Origin: Nocardioides speluncae
GTDB taxonomy: Bacteria > Actinomycetota > Actinomycetes > Propionibacteriales > Nocardioidaceae
NCBI RefSeq assembly: GCF_003121585.1
Contig: NZ_QEOO01000036.1
Coordinates: 62,001-126,000, forward strand
Reading direction: 5' to 3'
Length of the DNA: 64,000 nucleotides
A model generated the notes under the pieces. That model saw nothing but the letters and a program-made list of their open reading frames with translations. It was not told the DNA's origin and made no database searches. The position numbers and the translations under genes are program-made. This document shows positions 48,369 to 56,634 of the stretch, piece after piece (the stretch's first letter is position 1; every line of letters begins with the position of its first letter).

Positions 48369-48551
48369 GTCAGCTCCTCCTTGGTCGAAGCAGCGGGCCT
48401 CTGGTCCGGTCCGCCGTCGGTCTTCACCGTGGTGGGCGCAGATGGGGTCAAGGTGAGGAGCGGCTGAGAGCCCTTCATGTCCGATAGCGGATAGTTCTGG
48501 CCTGTTGTGGGCTGGGTCTTGGTTCAGCGGCCACGGCGCGGGATCGCAAAG

Positions 48552-48557
48552 TAGGCT
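48552..48557 (+). promoter_or_regulatory. -10 hexamer of leaderless thyA
   Basis: TAGGCT ends 6 bases before GTG 48564. Confidence 0.5.
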
Positions 48558-48563
48558 GGCGAT

Positions 48564-49358
48564 GTGCAGGCCTATCTCGATCTGGTACGACGGATTCTCG
48601 ACGACGGCGTGACCAAGGACGACCGCACCGGCACCGGCACGCTCAGTGTCTTCGGCCATCAGATGCGGTTCGACCTGCGGGCCGGATTTCCGCTGGTCAC
48701 GACCAAGAAGATCCATACCCGGAGCGTGTTCGCCGAGCTGTTGTGGTTCCTGCGCGGCGACACCAACGTGAAGTGGCTGCAGGACCGCGGCGTCACGATC
48801 TGGGACGAGTGGGCCGACGAGGCCGGCGACCTCGGGCCTGTCTACGGCTACCAATGGCGGTCCTGGCCGGCCCCCGATGGCCGCCATATCGACCAGATCG
48901 CGCAGATTGTGTCCAAGATTCGCAACGATCCCGACTCGCGTCGCCACATCGTCAGCGCCTGGAACGTCGCCGACATCCCGCAGATGGCGCTGGCACCGTG
49001 CCACACGATGTTCCAGTTCTACGTCGCCGATGGTCGCCTTAGCTGCCAGCTCTACCAGCGCAGCGCGGACGTGTTCCTCGGAGTCCCGTTCAACATCGCG
49101 TCGTACGCGCTGCTCACCCACATGGTCGCCCAGGTCACCGGCCTGGAGGTGGGCGACTTCGTGCATACCCTCGGCGACGCACACCTCTACTCCAACCATC
49201 TCGAGCAGGCCCGGCTGCAGCTGACCCGCGAGCCGCGGCCGCTGCCGTCGCTGTGGCTCGACCCGACGGTGACCGAGCTGGATGCCTTCGACCTGGAACA
49301 CATCGAGGTCCGGGCCTACGACCCGCACCCCGGCATCAAGGCTCCCATTGCCGTCTGA
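48564..49358 (+). CDS. thyA: Thymidylate synthase
   Basis: Methylates dUMP to dTMP using methylenetetrahydrofolate, producing dihydrofolate. The 264 residues match E. coli ThyA length; the catalytic Cys is in MALAPCHTMFQFYV near residue 146, with RSADVFLGVPFNIASYALL and HLYSNHLEQ downstream. The start is the GTG after a leaderless -10. A dihydrofolate reductase gene follows after about 20 bases, so dTMP synthesis and folate recycling are coupled. Confidence 0.96.
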   Translation: MQAYLDLVRRILDDGVTKDDRTGTGTLSVFGHQMRFDLRAGFPLVTTKKIHTRSVFAELLWFLRGDTNVKWLQDRGVTIWDEWADEAGDLGPVYGYQWRSWPAPDGRHIDQIAQIVSKIRNDPDSRRHIVSAWNVADIPQMALAPCHTMFQFYVADGRLSCQLYQRSADVFLGVPFNIASYALLTHMVAQVTGLEVGDFVHTLGDAHLYSNHLEQARLQLTREPRPLPSLWLDPTVTELDAFDLEHIEVRAYDPHPGIKAPIAV

Positions 49359-49380
49359 GGGGGAGGTCTCGGGCAAGCGC

Positions 49381-49842
49381 GTGGTGATGGTGGCCGCGGT
49401 CGCTGACAACGGAGTGATCGGCAAGGAGGGCGGCGTACCCTGGCACCTGCCCGAGGACATTGCGCATGTACGCCGGGTGACCACCGGCCACACGATGGTG
49501 ATGGGTCGGCGTACCTTCGAGCAGATCGGCCACCCGCTGCCGTTCCGCACGAACGTCGTGATCACCCGGCAGCCGTACTGGAGCTTCCCTGCCACCTTCG
49601 CCGCGCGCGACGTCAACGATGCGCTCAGCCTGGCCGATCGGTTCGACGGTGATGTCGTGATCTTCGGCGGCGGCGAGGTCTTCGAGGCCGCCTTCCCGTT
49701 CGCGACGCACCAGATCCTCACCGAGGTCCATCAGTCGCCCGAGGGCGACACCTTCTACCCCAAGTGGCACCGGGAGGACTGGAAGGAGACCCGCCGCGAG
49801 CCTCACGACGGCTACGACTTCGTGTGGTGGGAGCGCGCTTAG
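49381..49842 (+). CDS. Dihydrofolate reductase, thyA-linked copy
   Basis: A 153-residue DHFR: VAAVADNGVIGKEGGVPWHLPEDI (substrate Asp in PED), GHTMVMGRRTFEQIG, RTNVVITRQ and DVVIFGGGEVFEAAFPF are in the usual order. It regenerates tetrahydrofolate from the ThyA product. Start uncertain: GTG 49381 follows GGGGGAGG by 13 bases, and other in-frame starts exist up- and downstream. It differs strongly from the second DHFR at 51186, including His-Val-Arg in place of the usual Phe-Lys after the active-site helix. Confidence 0.85.
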   Translation: MVMVAAVADNGVIGKEGGVPWHLPEDIAHVRRVTTGHTMVMGRRTFEQIGHPLPFRTNVVITRQPYWSFPATFAARDVNDALSLADRFDGDVVIFGGGEVFEAAFPFATHQILTEVHQSPEGDTFYPKWHREDWKETRREPHDGYDFVWWERA

Positions 49843-49871
49843 CACCGCTCGTTGCTCACCAACCTGCAAGA

Positions 49872-50375
49872 TCAGGTGGCGTCGAGAGAAGCGCGAGCGT
49901 CCTTGATGAGCAACATCAGGTGAAGCGGGTCGGTGGGTGACGACTCGAAGCCTTCGCGTGCGTAGAACTCACGTGCCCGGTCGTGCAGGGCATGAACCAG
50001 GAGGACCCGGACGCCGATCAGATCCGCCGCCTCTATGGTGCGGCGGATCGCGTCCCGCAGCAACTGTCTGCCCAACCCGCTGCCTTGATGTTCTTGGTCG
50101 ACGGCGAGTCTCGACAGGAGTACGCCAGGTACTGGGTCGGGCATGTTGCGGCGCACGCGACCGCGCAACTCCTGGTGGTAGATCGCAGCGGACGCGAGCG
50201 CGTAGTAGCCGACGACCTGTCCACCGTGGGTGGTGACGATGCAACGCGACGCGCCCTCTAGATGGTTCGAGAGAGCGCGCTTGCGGAGGTACTCGTCCAG
50301 GCTCGGCTCACCGCTGTCGAATGCCGCGACTTCGTCATCAGCAGCCAGTGCGCGCGGGCGCGTGTACCCGGTCAT
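49872..50375 (-). CDS. GNAT toxin (TacT-like)
   Basis: A 167-residue acetyltransferase with the acetyl-CoA loop DQEHQGSGLGRQLLRDAI near residue 97 and a C-terminal FYAREGFESSP with the catalytic-type Tyr. The N-terminal FDSGEPSLDEYLRKRAL is the hallmark of TacT/AtaT-type toxins, which acetylate aminoacyl-tRNA to stop translation. The start overlaps the antitoxin stop (ATGA). Confidence 0.85.
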   Translation of the reverse strand: MTGYTRPRALAADDEVAAFDSGEPSLDEYLRKRALSNHLEGASRCIVTTHGGQVVGYYALASAAIYHQELRGRVRRNMPDPVPGVLLSRLAVDQEHQGSGLGRQLLRDAIRRTIEAADLIGVRVLLVHALHDRAREFYAREGFESSPTDPLHLMLLIKDARASLDAT

Positions 50376-50650
50376 GCCTCGTCGACGAAGACCGACGGCT
50401 CGGCGAGCAGCTCGACCAGCGCGGGGTTCGTCTGAACCGGACGGTCGAGCACAGCGCGGAAGTCCGCCCAGGCGGCGTCATTGAGGACGAACACGTGCCG
50501 GTCGGCGAGAACGTCGATCGCATGAGTGACGGTGGCCCTGACCGTAAAGTCCGTAACAGTGGCACCTTCGGACTCTGCGGCACGCTTGATCAGTGCCTCC
50601 TGGTCGGCAGAGAGGCGCACGGCGATTCTGGAGTCTTTGGTGACAGCCAT
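50372..50650 (-). CDS. DUF1778 antitoxin (TacA-like)
   Basis: A 92-residue ribbon-helix-helix antitoxin: SRIAVRLSADQEALIKRAAE (beta strand and helix 1), then TVTDFTVRATVTHAIDVL, and a C-terminal toxin-binding tail (WADFRAVLDRPVQTNPAL). ATG 50650 is preceded on this strand by CACACT (50663-50658) with 7 bases between, so it is probably leaderless. A 21-base palindrome covers that -10. Confidence 0.85.
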   Translation of the reverse strand: MAVTKDSRIAVRLSADQEALIKRAAESEGATVTDFTVRATVTHAIDVLADRHVFVLNDAAWADFRAVLDRPVQTNPALVELLAEPSVFVDEA

Positions 50651-50659
50651 GGCAGTCAG

Positions 50660-50680
50660 TGTGTGCCTACCAGGCACACA
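50660..50680. promoter_or_regulatory. Operator palindrome of the TacAT-type module
   Basis: Perfect 9-base arms TGTGTGCCT / AGGCACACA with a 3-base centre, starting 10 bases upstream of the antitoxin ATG and overlapping its -10. Autorepression by the antitoxin or antitoxin-toxin complex is expected. Confidence 0.75.
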
Positions 50681-50747
50681 AGGTCAAGGTGACAGGCAAG
50701 CCTGATAGGCGACGGCTACGACCTCGTGCGATGAGAGCGGCTGTAGA

Positions 50748-51182
50748 TCAGCAGAGCTCGGCCGGGAGTACCCACGCCAGTGAGCCCGCGGCAACGAGCA
50801 CCCCGACGGCCGCGAGCGCCGGTGCGCCGTACTTGACCGCCGAGTTGCCGCGGCGCCAGGCCGGCGCCAGCTCGACGCCCGCTGAGAAGGCGCTCGCCCG
50901 CTTTCGAAGGATGAGCACCACAGGAAAGAACGCGAGGATGGCCGCGACAGCGACAGCTGCCAGCCAGACCTGGTCGTTGAAGATGAGCACAATCAGGCAT
51001 CCGGCGCTGAACAGCGCCGCAATCCCGTCGAGGTAGGTCGGCCTTCTTTGCTGGAAGGCGCTCGACGGAAGCCAGGCCAGCGCGCACCCGATGAGAGCGA
51101 CTATCGCAATGGAACCGCTAGCGAAGACAACAAGCATTGCCGTGTCGATCTGGTGCTCGGTCAGGCATCCGGCCACGGGCAT
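50748..51182 (-). CDS. Hypothetical four-helix membrane protein
   Basis: A 144-residue protein with four predicted helices: AMLVVFASGSIAIVALIGCAL, YLDGIAALFSAGCLIVLIF, VWLAAVAVAAILAFFPVVLIL and YGAPALAAVGVLVAAGSLAWV. The ATG begins 4 bases after the stop of the upstream DHFR gene on the same strand, so it is probably co-transcribed with it. No family is recognised. Confidence 0.6.
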   Translation of the reverse strand: MPVAGCLTEHQIDTAMLVVFASGSIAIVALIGCALAWLPSSAFQQRRPTYLDGIAALFSAGCLIVLIFNDQVWLAAVAVAAILAFFPVVLILRKRASAFSAGVELAPAWRRGNSAVKYGAPALAAVGVLVAAGSLAWVLPAELC

Positions 51183-51185
51183 ACC

Positions 51186-51674
51186 TCAGTCCGCGCGCTC
51201 GTAGGTCACCCAGCTGAACTCGTCGCGGTCGTCGGTGGCCACGACGACCCAGCCCGACGGGTCGATCTCCGGGAAGAACGTGTCGGCGCCGTCGACCTTG
51301 TCGTGGACGTGGGTGAGCTCGAGGCGGTCGGCCAGGTCGAGGGTCGCCCGGTAGATCTCCGCGCCGCCCACCACCATCACGGTCCGGTCCGGCTGCAGGG
51401 TGGCTGCCAGCTCGATGCCCTCGTCAACGGTGTGTACGACGTGCACGCCGGGCGGCGCGGGCCAGTCGAGCTGCCGGGTGACCACGATTGTCGTCCGGCC
51501 CGGCAGCGGCCGCCCGATCGAGTCGTAGGTCTTGCGGCCCATCAACAGCACGTGGCCGAGCGTCAGTTCCTTGAACCGGGCCAGGTCGGCCGGCAGCCGC
51601 CACGGGAGGTCGCCGTCCTTGCCGATCGCGTTGTTCTCGTCCATCGCGGCGACGAGGGTGAGTGGATGCGGCAC
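51186..51674 (-). CDS. folA: Dihydrofolate reductase, canonical copy
   Basis: A 162-residue DHFR close to the standard type: LVAAMDENNAIGKDGDLPWRLPADLARFKELT (active-site Asp in PAD), GHVLLMGRKTYDSIGRPLPGR, TIVVTRQ and VMVVGGAEIYRATL. GTG 51674 is chosen because TAGACT (51687-51682) ends 7 bases upstream on this strand, a leaderless promoter; GTG 51698 would place the start upstream of that. Two DHFR genes within 1.4 kb is unusual. Confidence 0.9.
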   Translation of the reverse strand: MPHPLTLVAAMDENNAIGKDGDLPWRLPADLARFKELTLGHVLLMGRKTYDSIGRPLPGRTTIVVTRQLDWPAPPGVHVVHTVDEGIELAATLQPDRTVMVVGGAEIYRATLDLADRLELTHVHDKVDGADTFFPEIDPSGWVVVATDDRDEFSWVTYERAD

Positions 51675-51710
51675 GAGCCGGAGTCTAGGCGGTGACATCC
51701 GGCCGGACCG

Positions 51711-52805
51711 TCAACCCCGCTGGCGCTTCGGCGGTCCGGAGAGGCTGATCGCGGCCTCGCCGTGGGGTGCGGCGGACATGTCGAAGTGGGTCGGGATCGT
51801 GCTCAGCTTGACGACCTTCGCGGGCGCGTCGCCGAGCTGGCTGAGGGTCACGACGGCGATCAGGCCGTCCATGGTGCCGGGCGCCACACCCTCCTGGTCG
51901 CCGACGATGTTGCCGAGGCCGTAGACCACCCACTTGCCGTTGACCTTGCCGATCTCCTGGACAACGTGGGCGTGGTGGCCGTAGACCATGGTGATCGCCT
52001 TGCTCTTGGTGAGCTGCTCGGCGATCTCGGTCTGGTAGGCGCTGGGCTCGGTGGTGTACTCGTCGCCCCAGTGCAGCGCGACCAGGACCGCGTCGGCGCC
52101 CTCGGCGCGGGCTCGCTTGGCGTCCGCGATGATCCGGTCCGCGTCGATCAGGTTCACAGACCACGGCTTGTCGGAGTCGACCGGCATCCCGTTGGTGCCG
52201 AAGGTGTAGCTCAGCCAGCCGATCTTCATGCCCTGCTTCTCGAAGAAGGCGATCTTCTTGGCCTCCTCCGGGGTGCGCGCGGTCCCGGTGTGCTTCAGCC
52301 CGGCCTCGTCGAGCGCGTCGAGCGTGCTCTCCACGCCGTCGAAGCCCTGGTCGACGCTGTGGTTGGACGCGGTCGAGCAGGCGTCGTACCCGATGGCCTT
52401 CAGGTCGGGCGCGATCTGCGGCGGCACCGAGAACAGCGGGTAGCTCTCGTACGGACCGCCCTCGCGCGCGATCGGCGGCTCCATGTGGCAGATCCCGATA
52501 TCCGCACCGGAGATCGCCGGCTTGATCGCGGCGAACATCGGCCGGAAGTCGAAGTCACGCTGGCCGCCCTCGCGAGCCGCGGTCTGCGCGGCCGAGCCCC
52601 AGACCGTGTTGTGGAGGAGTACGTCGCCGGTCATCGCCAGCGTGACCTTGGTCGGCTTCGGAGGCGCCGACTCGCTCGCCGATGGCGCTCCCTGCGGGTC
52701 GTCGCCCTCGCCGGAGCCCGACGAAGAGGAGCAGGCGCCCAGGGCGAGCGCGGCAAGCGCCAGCCAGGCAGCCGTGAGTTGGGTGGCCCGAGAACGAGTA
52801 GTCAC
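51711..52805 (-). CDS. CapA-family metallophosphatase-like lipoprotein (copy 1)
   Basis: A 364-residue lipoprotein (lipobox ALGAC, Cys25) with a CapA/PGA_cap metallophosphoesterase fold: TLAMTGDVLLHNTVW, ICHMEPPI, STASNHSVDQGFDG, VLVALHWGDEY and YGHHAHVVQ (metal His cluster). CapA proteins are linked to poly-gamma-glutamate or cell-envelope polymers; no capB/capC genes are here. GTG 52805 is chosen; GTG 52823 adds six residues. It is a tandem duplicate of the next gene, with 70 bases perfectly identical. Confidence 0.85.
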   Translation of the reverse strand: MTTRSRATQLTAAWLALAALALGACSSSSGSGEGDDPQGAPSASESAPPKPTKVTLAMTGDVLLHNTVWGSAAQTAAREGGQRDFDFRPMFAAIKPAISGADIGICHMEPPIAREGGPYESYPLFSVPPQIAPDLKAIGYDACSTASNHSVDQGFDGVESTLDALDEAGLKHTGTARTPEEAKKIAFFEKQGMKIGWLSYTFGTNGMPVDSDKPWSVNLIDADRIIADAKRARAEGADAVLVALHWGDEYTTEPSAYQTEIAEQLTKSKAITMVYGHHAHVVQEIGKVNGKWVVYGLGNIVGDQEGVAPGTMDGLIAVVTLSQLGDAPAKVVKLSTIPTHFDMSAAPHGEAAISLSGPPKRQRG

Positions 52806-52832
52806 GGGGTCCAAGGAAACCACAGCTCCCTA

Positions 52833-53933
52833 TCAGGGCCGCTGGGGCCCGCCGGTCAGCCGCACCCTGGTCTCGCCGTACGGCGGCAGGTCGTGCTCGA
52901 TCACCGTACGCCGGGTCACCAGCTTGCTCACCTTGGCCTGCCGCTCGCCCCTCTGCGTGAGGGTCACGATCGCGACGAGCCCGTCGTTGACGCCGTCGGC
53001 CTCGGTCTCCTGCTTGGCCAGCGAGTTGCCGAGGCCGTAGACCACCCAGGTGCCGTTGACCTTCTCGACCGGCTGTACGACGTGTGCGTGGTGGCCGTAG
53101 ACCATGGTGATCGCCTTGCTCTTGGTGAGCTGCTCGGCGATCTCGGTCTGGTAGGAGCTGGGCTCGGTGGCGTACTCGTCGCCCCAGTGCAGCGCGACCA
53201 GGACCGCGTCCGCGCCTTCCGCACGTGCTTGCTTGGCGTCGGCGATGATCCGGTCCGGGTCGATCAGGTTGACCGACCACGGCTTGTCGGAGTCGACCGG
53301 GAGCCCGTTGGTGCCGAAGGTGTAGCTCAGCCAGCCGATCCTCATGCCCTCGGCCTCCAGCACCGTGGGCTGGTCGGCCTCGGCACGGCTGCGAGCGGTG
53401 CCGGTGTGGACCAAGCCGGCACGGTCCAGCGCGTCGAGCGTGGTGGTCACCCCGTCGAAGCCCTGGTCGACGCTGTGGTTGGACGCCGTCGAGCAGGCGT
53501 CGTACCCGATGTCCTCGAGGTCGGCGGCAAGCTGCGGCGGCACCGAGAACTGTGGATAGCCGGAGTAGGGCCCCCCCTTGGGGGCCAGCGGCGTCTCCAG
53601 GTGACAGATCGCGAGGTCGGCCTCGGCGACGACCGGCCGCAGTCCCTTGAGCATCGGCCGGAAGTCGAACTGGCGCGCCCCGCTCTTGCGCTCGGCGTTG
53701 TCGGCGGCAACCTCGAAGAGCGTGTCGTGCGCGAGTACGTCGCCGGTCAGCGCGATCGTCACCTTGGTGGGCCGCGGCTTGCCCTGGGCGGCGGTGGGCG
53801 ACACCGACGCGCTCGGGACCTCCTCCGGTCCGGTCTTGCCGGAGTTGCCGATCAGGGCCGCGTAGACGGCGGCTGGGACGCACACCAACGCGAGACCCGC
53901 GACGGCTAGCACCCAGCCCGTTGGGTTGCGCAC
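52833..53933 (-). CDS. CapA-family metallophosphatase-like membrane protein (copy 2)
   Basis: A 366-residue paralog with the same motifs (TIALTGDVLAHDTLF, ICHLETPL, STASNHSVDQGFDG, VLVALHWGDEY, YGHHAHVVQ) but an N-terminal membrane anchor (GWVLAVAGLALVCVPAAVYAAL) instead of a lipobox. Start uncertain: GTG 53933 precedes the anchor directly; earlier in-frame starts run into the gap with dapA. Divergent from dapA. The two copies may act at the two faces or layers of the envelope, which is speculation. Confidence 0.83.
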   Translation of the reverse strand: MRNPTGWVLAVAGLALVCVPAAVYAALIGNSGKTGPEEVPSASVSPTAAQGKPRPTKVTIALTGDVLAHDTLFEVAADNAERKSGARQFDFRPMLKGLRPVVAEADLAICHLETPLAPKGGPYSGYPQFSVPPQLAADLEDIGYDACSTASNHSVDQGFDGVTTTLDALDRAGLVHTGTARSRAEADQPTVLEAEGMRIGWLSYTFGTNGLPVDSDKPWSVNLIDPDRIIADAKQARAEGADAVLVALHWGDEYATEPSSYQTEIAEQLTKSKAITMVYGHHAHVVQPVEKVNGTWVVYGLGNSLAKQETEADGVNDGLVAIVTLTQRGERQAKVSKLVTRRTVIEHDLPPYGETRVRLTGGPQRP

Positions 53934-53967
53934 GAGGATGCATGAAACCACAAACGTGATCAACGGA

Positions 53968-53973
53968 TAACCT
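53968..53973 (+). promoter_or_regulatory. -10 hexamer of leaderless dapA
   Basis: TAACCT ends 6 bases before ATG 53980. Confidence 0.5.
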
Positions 53974-53979
53974 TGCACC

Positions 53980-54879
53980 ATGACGGTCTCTTCCCCTGCT
54001 GCCCCGTTCGGCCGGATGCTCACGGCCATGGCGACCGCCTTCCACGACGACGGCACGCTCGACCTGGACGGCACCGCCCGGATCGCGGCCCACCTCGTGG
54101 ACAACGGCAACGACGGCGTCGTGGTCTCCGGGACCACCGGCGAGTCGCCGACCACCAGCGTCGAGGAGGACGGCCAGATCCTGCAGGCGGTCAAGGACGC
54201 GGTCGGCGGCAGGGCCAAGGTCGTGGCCGGCGTCGGCACCAACGACACCCGACACTCCGTCGAGCTCGCGGTCCAGGCCGAGAAGATCGGCGTCGACGGC
54301 CTGCTGCTGGTCACGCCGTACTACAACAAGCCGTCCCAGGCGGGGCTGGTCCACCACTTCAAGCAGGTCGTGGACGCCAGCGACGTACCCGTGATGCTGT
54401 ACGACGTGCCGCCGCGCGCGGCGGTCAAGATCGAGCTCGACACCTACCTTCGTGCCGCCGAGTGGGACACCGTGATCGCCGTCAAGGACGCCACCGGCGA
54501 CCTGACCAGGGTGCCCCGGCTGATCGACGCCGGGTACGCCGTCTACTCCGGTGACGACGCCGCGACGCTCGGCTTCCTCGCCCACGGCGGCTGCGGGCTG
54601 GTCAGCGTGGTCGGCCACGTCGCCGGCCGCGAGCTCGCCGAGATGATCGACACCTTCCTGGCCGGCGACCACGCCGCCGCCCTCACCATCTTTACGCGGC
54701 TGCTCCCCGCGTTCGACGCCGTCATGGGCGTCCCCAACTACGGAGCAACCACCGCCAAGGCAGCTCTCCAGCTGCGTGGCGTGCTCGACAACCGCAACGT
54801 GCGGTCCCCGCTCGTTCCCCTCACCGACGACGAGGTGGCCGCTCTCCGAGCGGGCCTCGAAGCGTCCGGCCTTATCTAG
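53980..54879 (+). CDS. dapA: 4-hydroxy-tetrahydrodipicolinate synthase
   Basis: Condenses pyruvate with aspartate semialdehyde, the committed step to lysine and diaminopimelate for cell wall. The 299-residue TIM barrel has VVSGTTGESPTTS (pyruvate carboxylate site), YYNKPSQAGLVHHF, VMLYDVPPRA (catalytic Tyr) and IAVKDATGDL (Schiff-base Lys). A leaderless -10 sets the start. rnj follows after 9 bases, an association common in actinobacteria. Confidence 0.96.
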   Translation: MTVSSPAAPFGRMLTAMATAFHDDGTLDLDGTARIAAHLVDNGNDGVVVSGTTGESPTTSVEEDGQILQAVKDAVGGRAKVVAGVGTNDTRHSVELAVQAEKIGVDGLLLVTPYYNKPSQAGLVHHFKQVVDASDVPVMLYDVPPRAAVKIELDTYLRAAEWDTVIAVKDATGDLTRVPRLIDAGYAVYSGDDAATLGFLAHGGCGLVSVVGHVAGRELAEMIDTFLAGDHAAALTIFTRLLPAFDAVMGVPNYGATTAKAALQLRGVLDNRNVRSPLVPLTDDEVAALRAGLEASGLI

Positions 54880-54888
54880 GAGTCTGTA

Positions 54889-56580
54889 TTGAGTCATCCG
54901 CACCCCGAACTCTCCGCGCCAGCCGAGCTGCCGAAGGGGGGACTGCGGATCATCCCGTTGGGCGGCCTCGGCGAGGTCGGCCGCAACATGACGGTCTTCG
55001 AGTACGACGACCGGCTGCTGATCGTGGACTGCGGGGTCCTCTTCCCGGAGGACCATCACCCCGGAGTCGACCTGATCCTGCCCGACTTCGACGCGATCCG
55101 CGGCAAGCTCGACAAGGTCGAGGCGCTGGTCCTCACCCACGGGCACGAGGACCACATCGGCGCCACGCCGTACCTGCTCCGTGAGCGCGAGGACATCCCG
55201 CTGGTCGGCTCCGAGCTGACCCTGGCCCTGCTCGGCAGCAAGCTCCGCGAGCACCGGCTCAAGGAGACCGTGCACCACGTCGTCCGCGAGGGTGATCGGA
55301 TCGCCTTCGGGCCATTCGATCTGGAGTTCGTCGCGGTCAACCACTCGATCCCCGATGCGCTGGCGGTGGCGATCCGCACCGGTGCCGGGCTGGTCCTGCA
55401 CACCGGCGACTTCAAGATGGACCAGCTGCCGCTGGACAGCCGGATCACCGACCTGCGGGCGTTCGCGCGGCTCGGCGAGGAGGGCGTGGACCTGTTCATG
55501 ACCGACTCGACCAACGCCGAGGTGCCCGGCTTCACGACCGCGGAGAAGGAGATCTCGCCGGTCCTCGACCGGGTCTTCCACCAGAGCAACCAGCGGATCA
55601 TTGTGGCCTGCTTCGCCTCCCACGTGCACCGGGTCCAGCAGGTGCTCGACTCTGCGGTCGCCCACGACCGCAAGGCGGCGTACGTCGGCCGGTCGATGGT
55701 GCGCAACATGGCGATCGCCAAGGAGCTCGGCTACCTCAACGTGCCGGCCGGGGTACTCGTCGACGCCAAGGACCTCGCCGACCTGCCACCGGAGAAGCAG
55801 GTGCTGATCTCCACCGGCTCCCAGGGTGAGCCGCTGTCCGCGCTCAGCCGGATCGCACAGCGCAACCACAACTTCGTGCACATCGAGGAGGGCGACACCG
55901 TCGTGCTCGCCTCGTCGCTGATTCCCGGCAATGAGAACGCCGTCTACCGGGTGATCAACGGCCTGGCCCGGTGGGGTGCGAACGTGGTCCACAAGGGCAA
56001 CGCACTGGTCCACGTGAGCGGCCACGCCAGCGCCGGTGAGCTGCTCTACTGCTACAACATCGTCAAGCCGCGCAACGTGCTGCCGATCCACGGCGAGATC
56101 CGGCACATGCGGGCCAACGCCGCGCTGGCCCGGGAGACCGGCGTACCGGACGAGCATGTCGTGATCGCCGAGGACGGCGTGGTCGTCGATCTGATCGACG
56201 GCAAGGCGGCCATCGCCGGCAAGGTCGACTGCGGCTACGTCTTCGTCGACGGCTCCTCGGTCGGTGACATTACCGAGACGTCGCTGAAGGACCGCCGGAT
56301 CCTCGGCGAGGAGGGCTTCATCTCGGTGATCGTGGTCGTCGACTCGGTGACCGGGAAGGTGTGCGGCGGACCGGAGATCCACGCCCGCGGCTTCGCCGAG
56401 AACGACACCACCTTCGACGCGATCAAGCAGCCGATCATCGACGCCCTGGACCGTGCGGTCGCCGACGGCGTCGACGACTCCTACCAGCTGCAGCAGACGA
56501 TCCGCCGCGTGGTCGGCCGCTGGGTCAGCAACACCCACCGGCGCCGCCCGATGATCATCCCGGTCGTCCTGGAGGCCTAG
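54889..56580 (+). CDS. rnj: Ribonuclease J
   Basis: Metallo-beta-lactamase/beta-CASP ribonuclease with 5' exo- and endonuclease activity in RNA decay and rRNA maturation. The 563 residues include LTHGHEDHIGA (zinc site), FVAVNHSIPDAL and HTGDFKMDQ, the beta-CASP segment CFASHVHRVQQV, STGSQGEPLSAL and HVSGHASAGEL. The start is TTG 54889 with AGGAGT upstream, just after dapA. The C-terminal RNase J domain is complete (ending RRRPMIIPVVLEA). Confidence 0.95.
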   Translation: MSHPHPELSAPAELPKGGLRIIPLGGLGEVGRNMTVFEYDDRLLIVDCGVLFPEDHHPGVDLILPDFDAIRGKLDKVEALVLTHGHEDHIGATPYLLREREDIPLVGSELTLALLGSKLREHRLKETVHHVVREGDRIAFGPFDLEFVAVNHSIPDALAVAIRTGAGLVLHTGDFKMDQLPLDSRITDLRAFARLGEEGVDLFMTDSTNAEVPGFTTAEKEISPVLDRVFHQSNQRIIVACFASHVHRVQQVLDSAVAHDRKAAYVGRSMVRNMAIAKELGYLNVPAGVLVDAKDLADLPPEKQVLISTGSQGEPLSALSRIAQRNHNFVHIEEGDTVVLASSLIPGNENAVYRVINGLARWGANVVHKGNALVHVSGHASAGELLYCYNIVKPRNVLPIHGEIRHMRANAALARETGVPDEHVVIAEDGVVVDLIDGKAAIAGKVDCGYVFVDGSSVGDITETSLKDRRILGEEGFISVIVVVDSVTGKVCGGPEIHARGFAENDTTFDAIKQPIIDALDRAVADGVDDSYQLQQTIRRVVGRWVSNTHRRRPMIIPVVLEA

Positions 56581-56621
56581 GGGAGGGCACCCACTCCTAG
56601 GGAATGCCGGGCGGCGGGAGG

Positions 56622-56627
56622 TAAGTT
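56622..56627 (+). promoter_or_regulatory. -10 hexamer of leaderless gene after rnj
   Basis: TAAGTT ends 7 bases before GTG 56635. Confidence 0.45.
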
Positions 56628-56634
56628 TCGTCGC

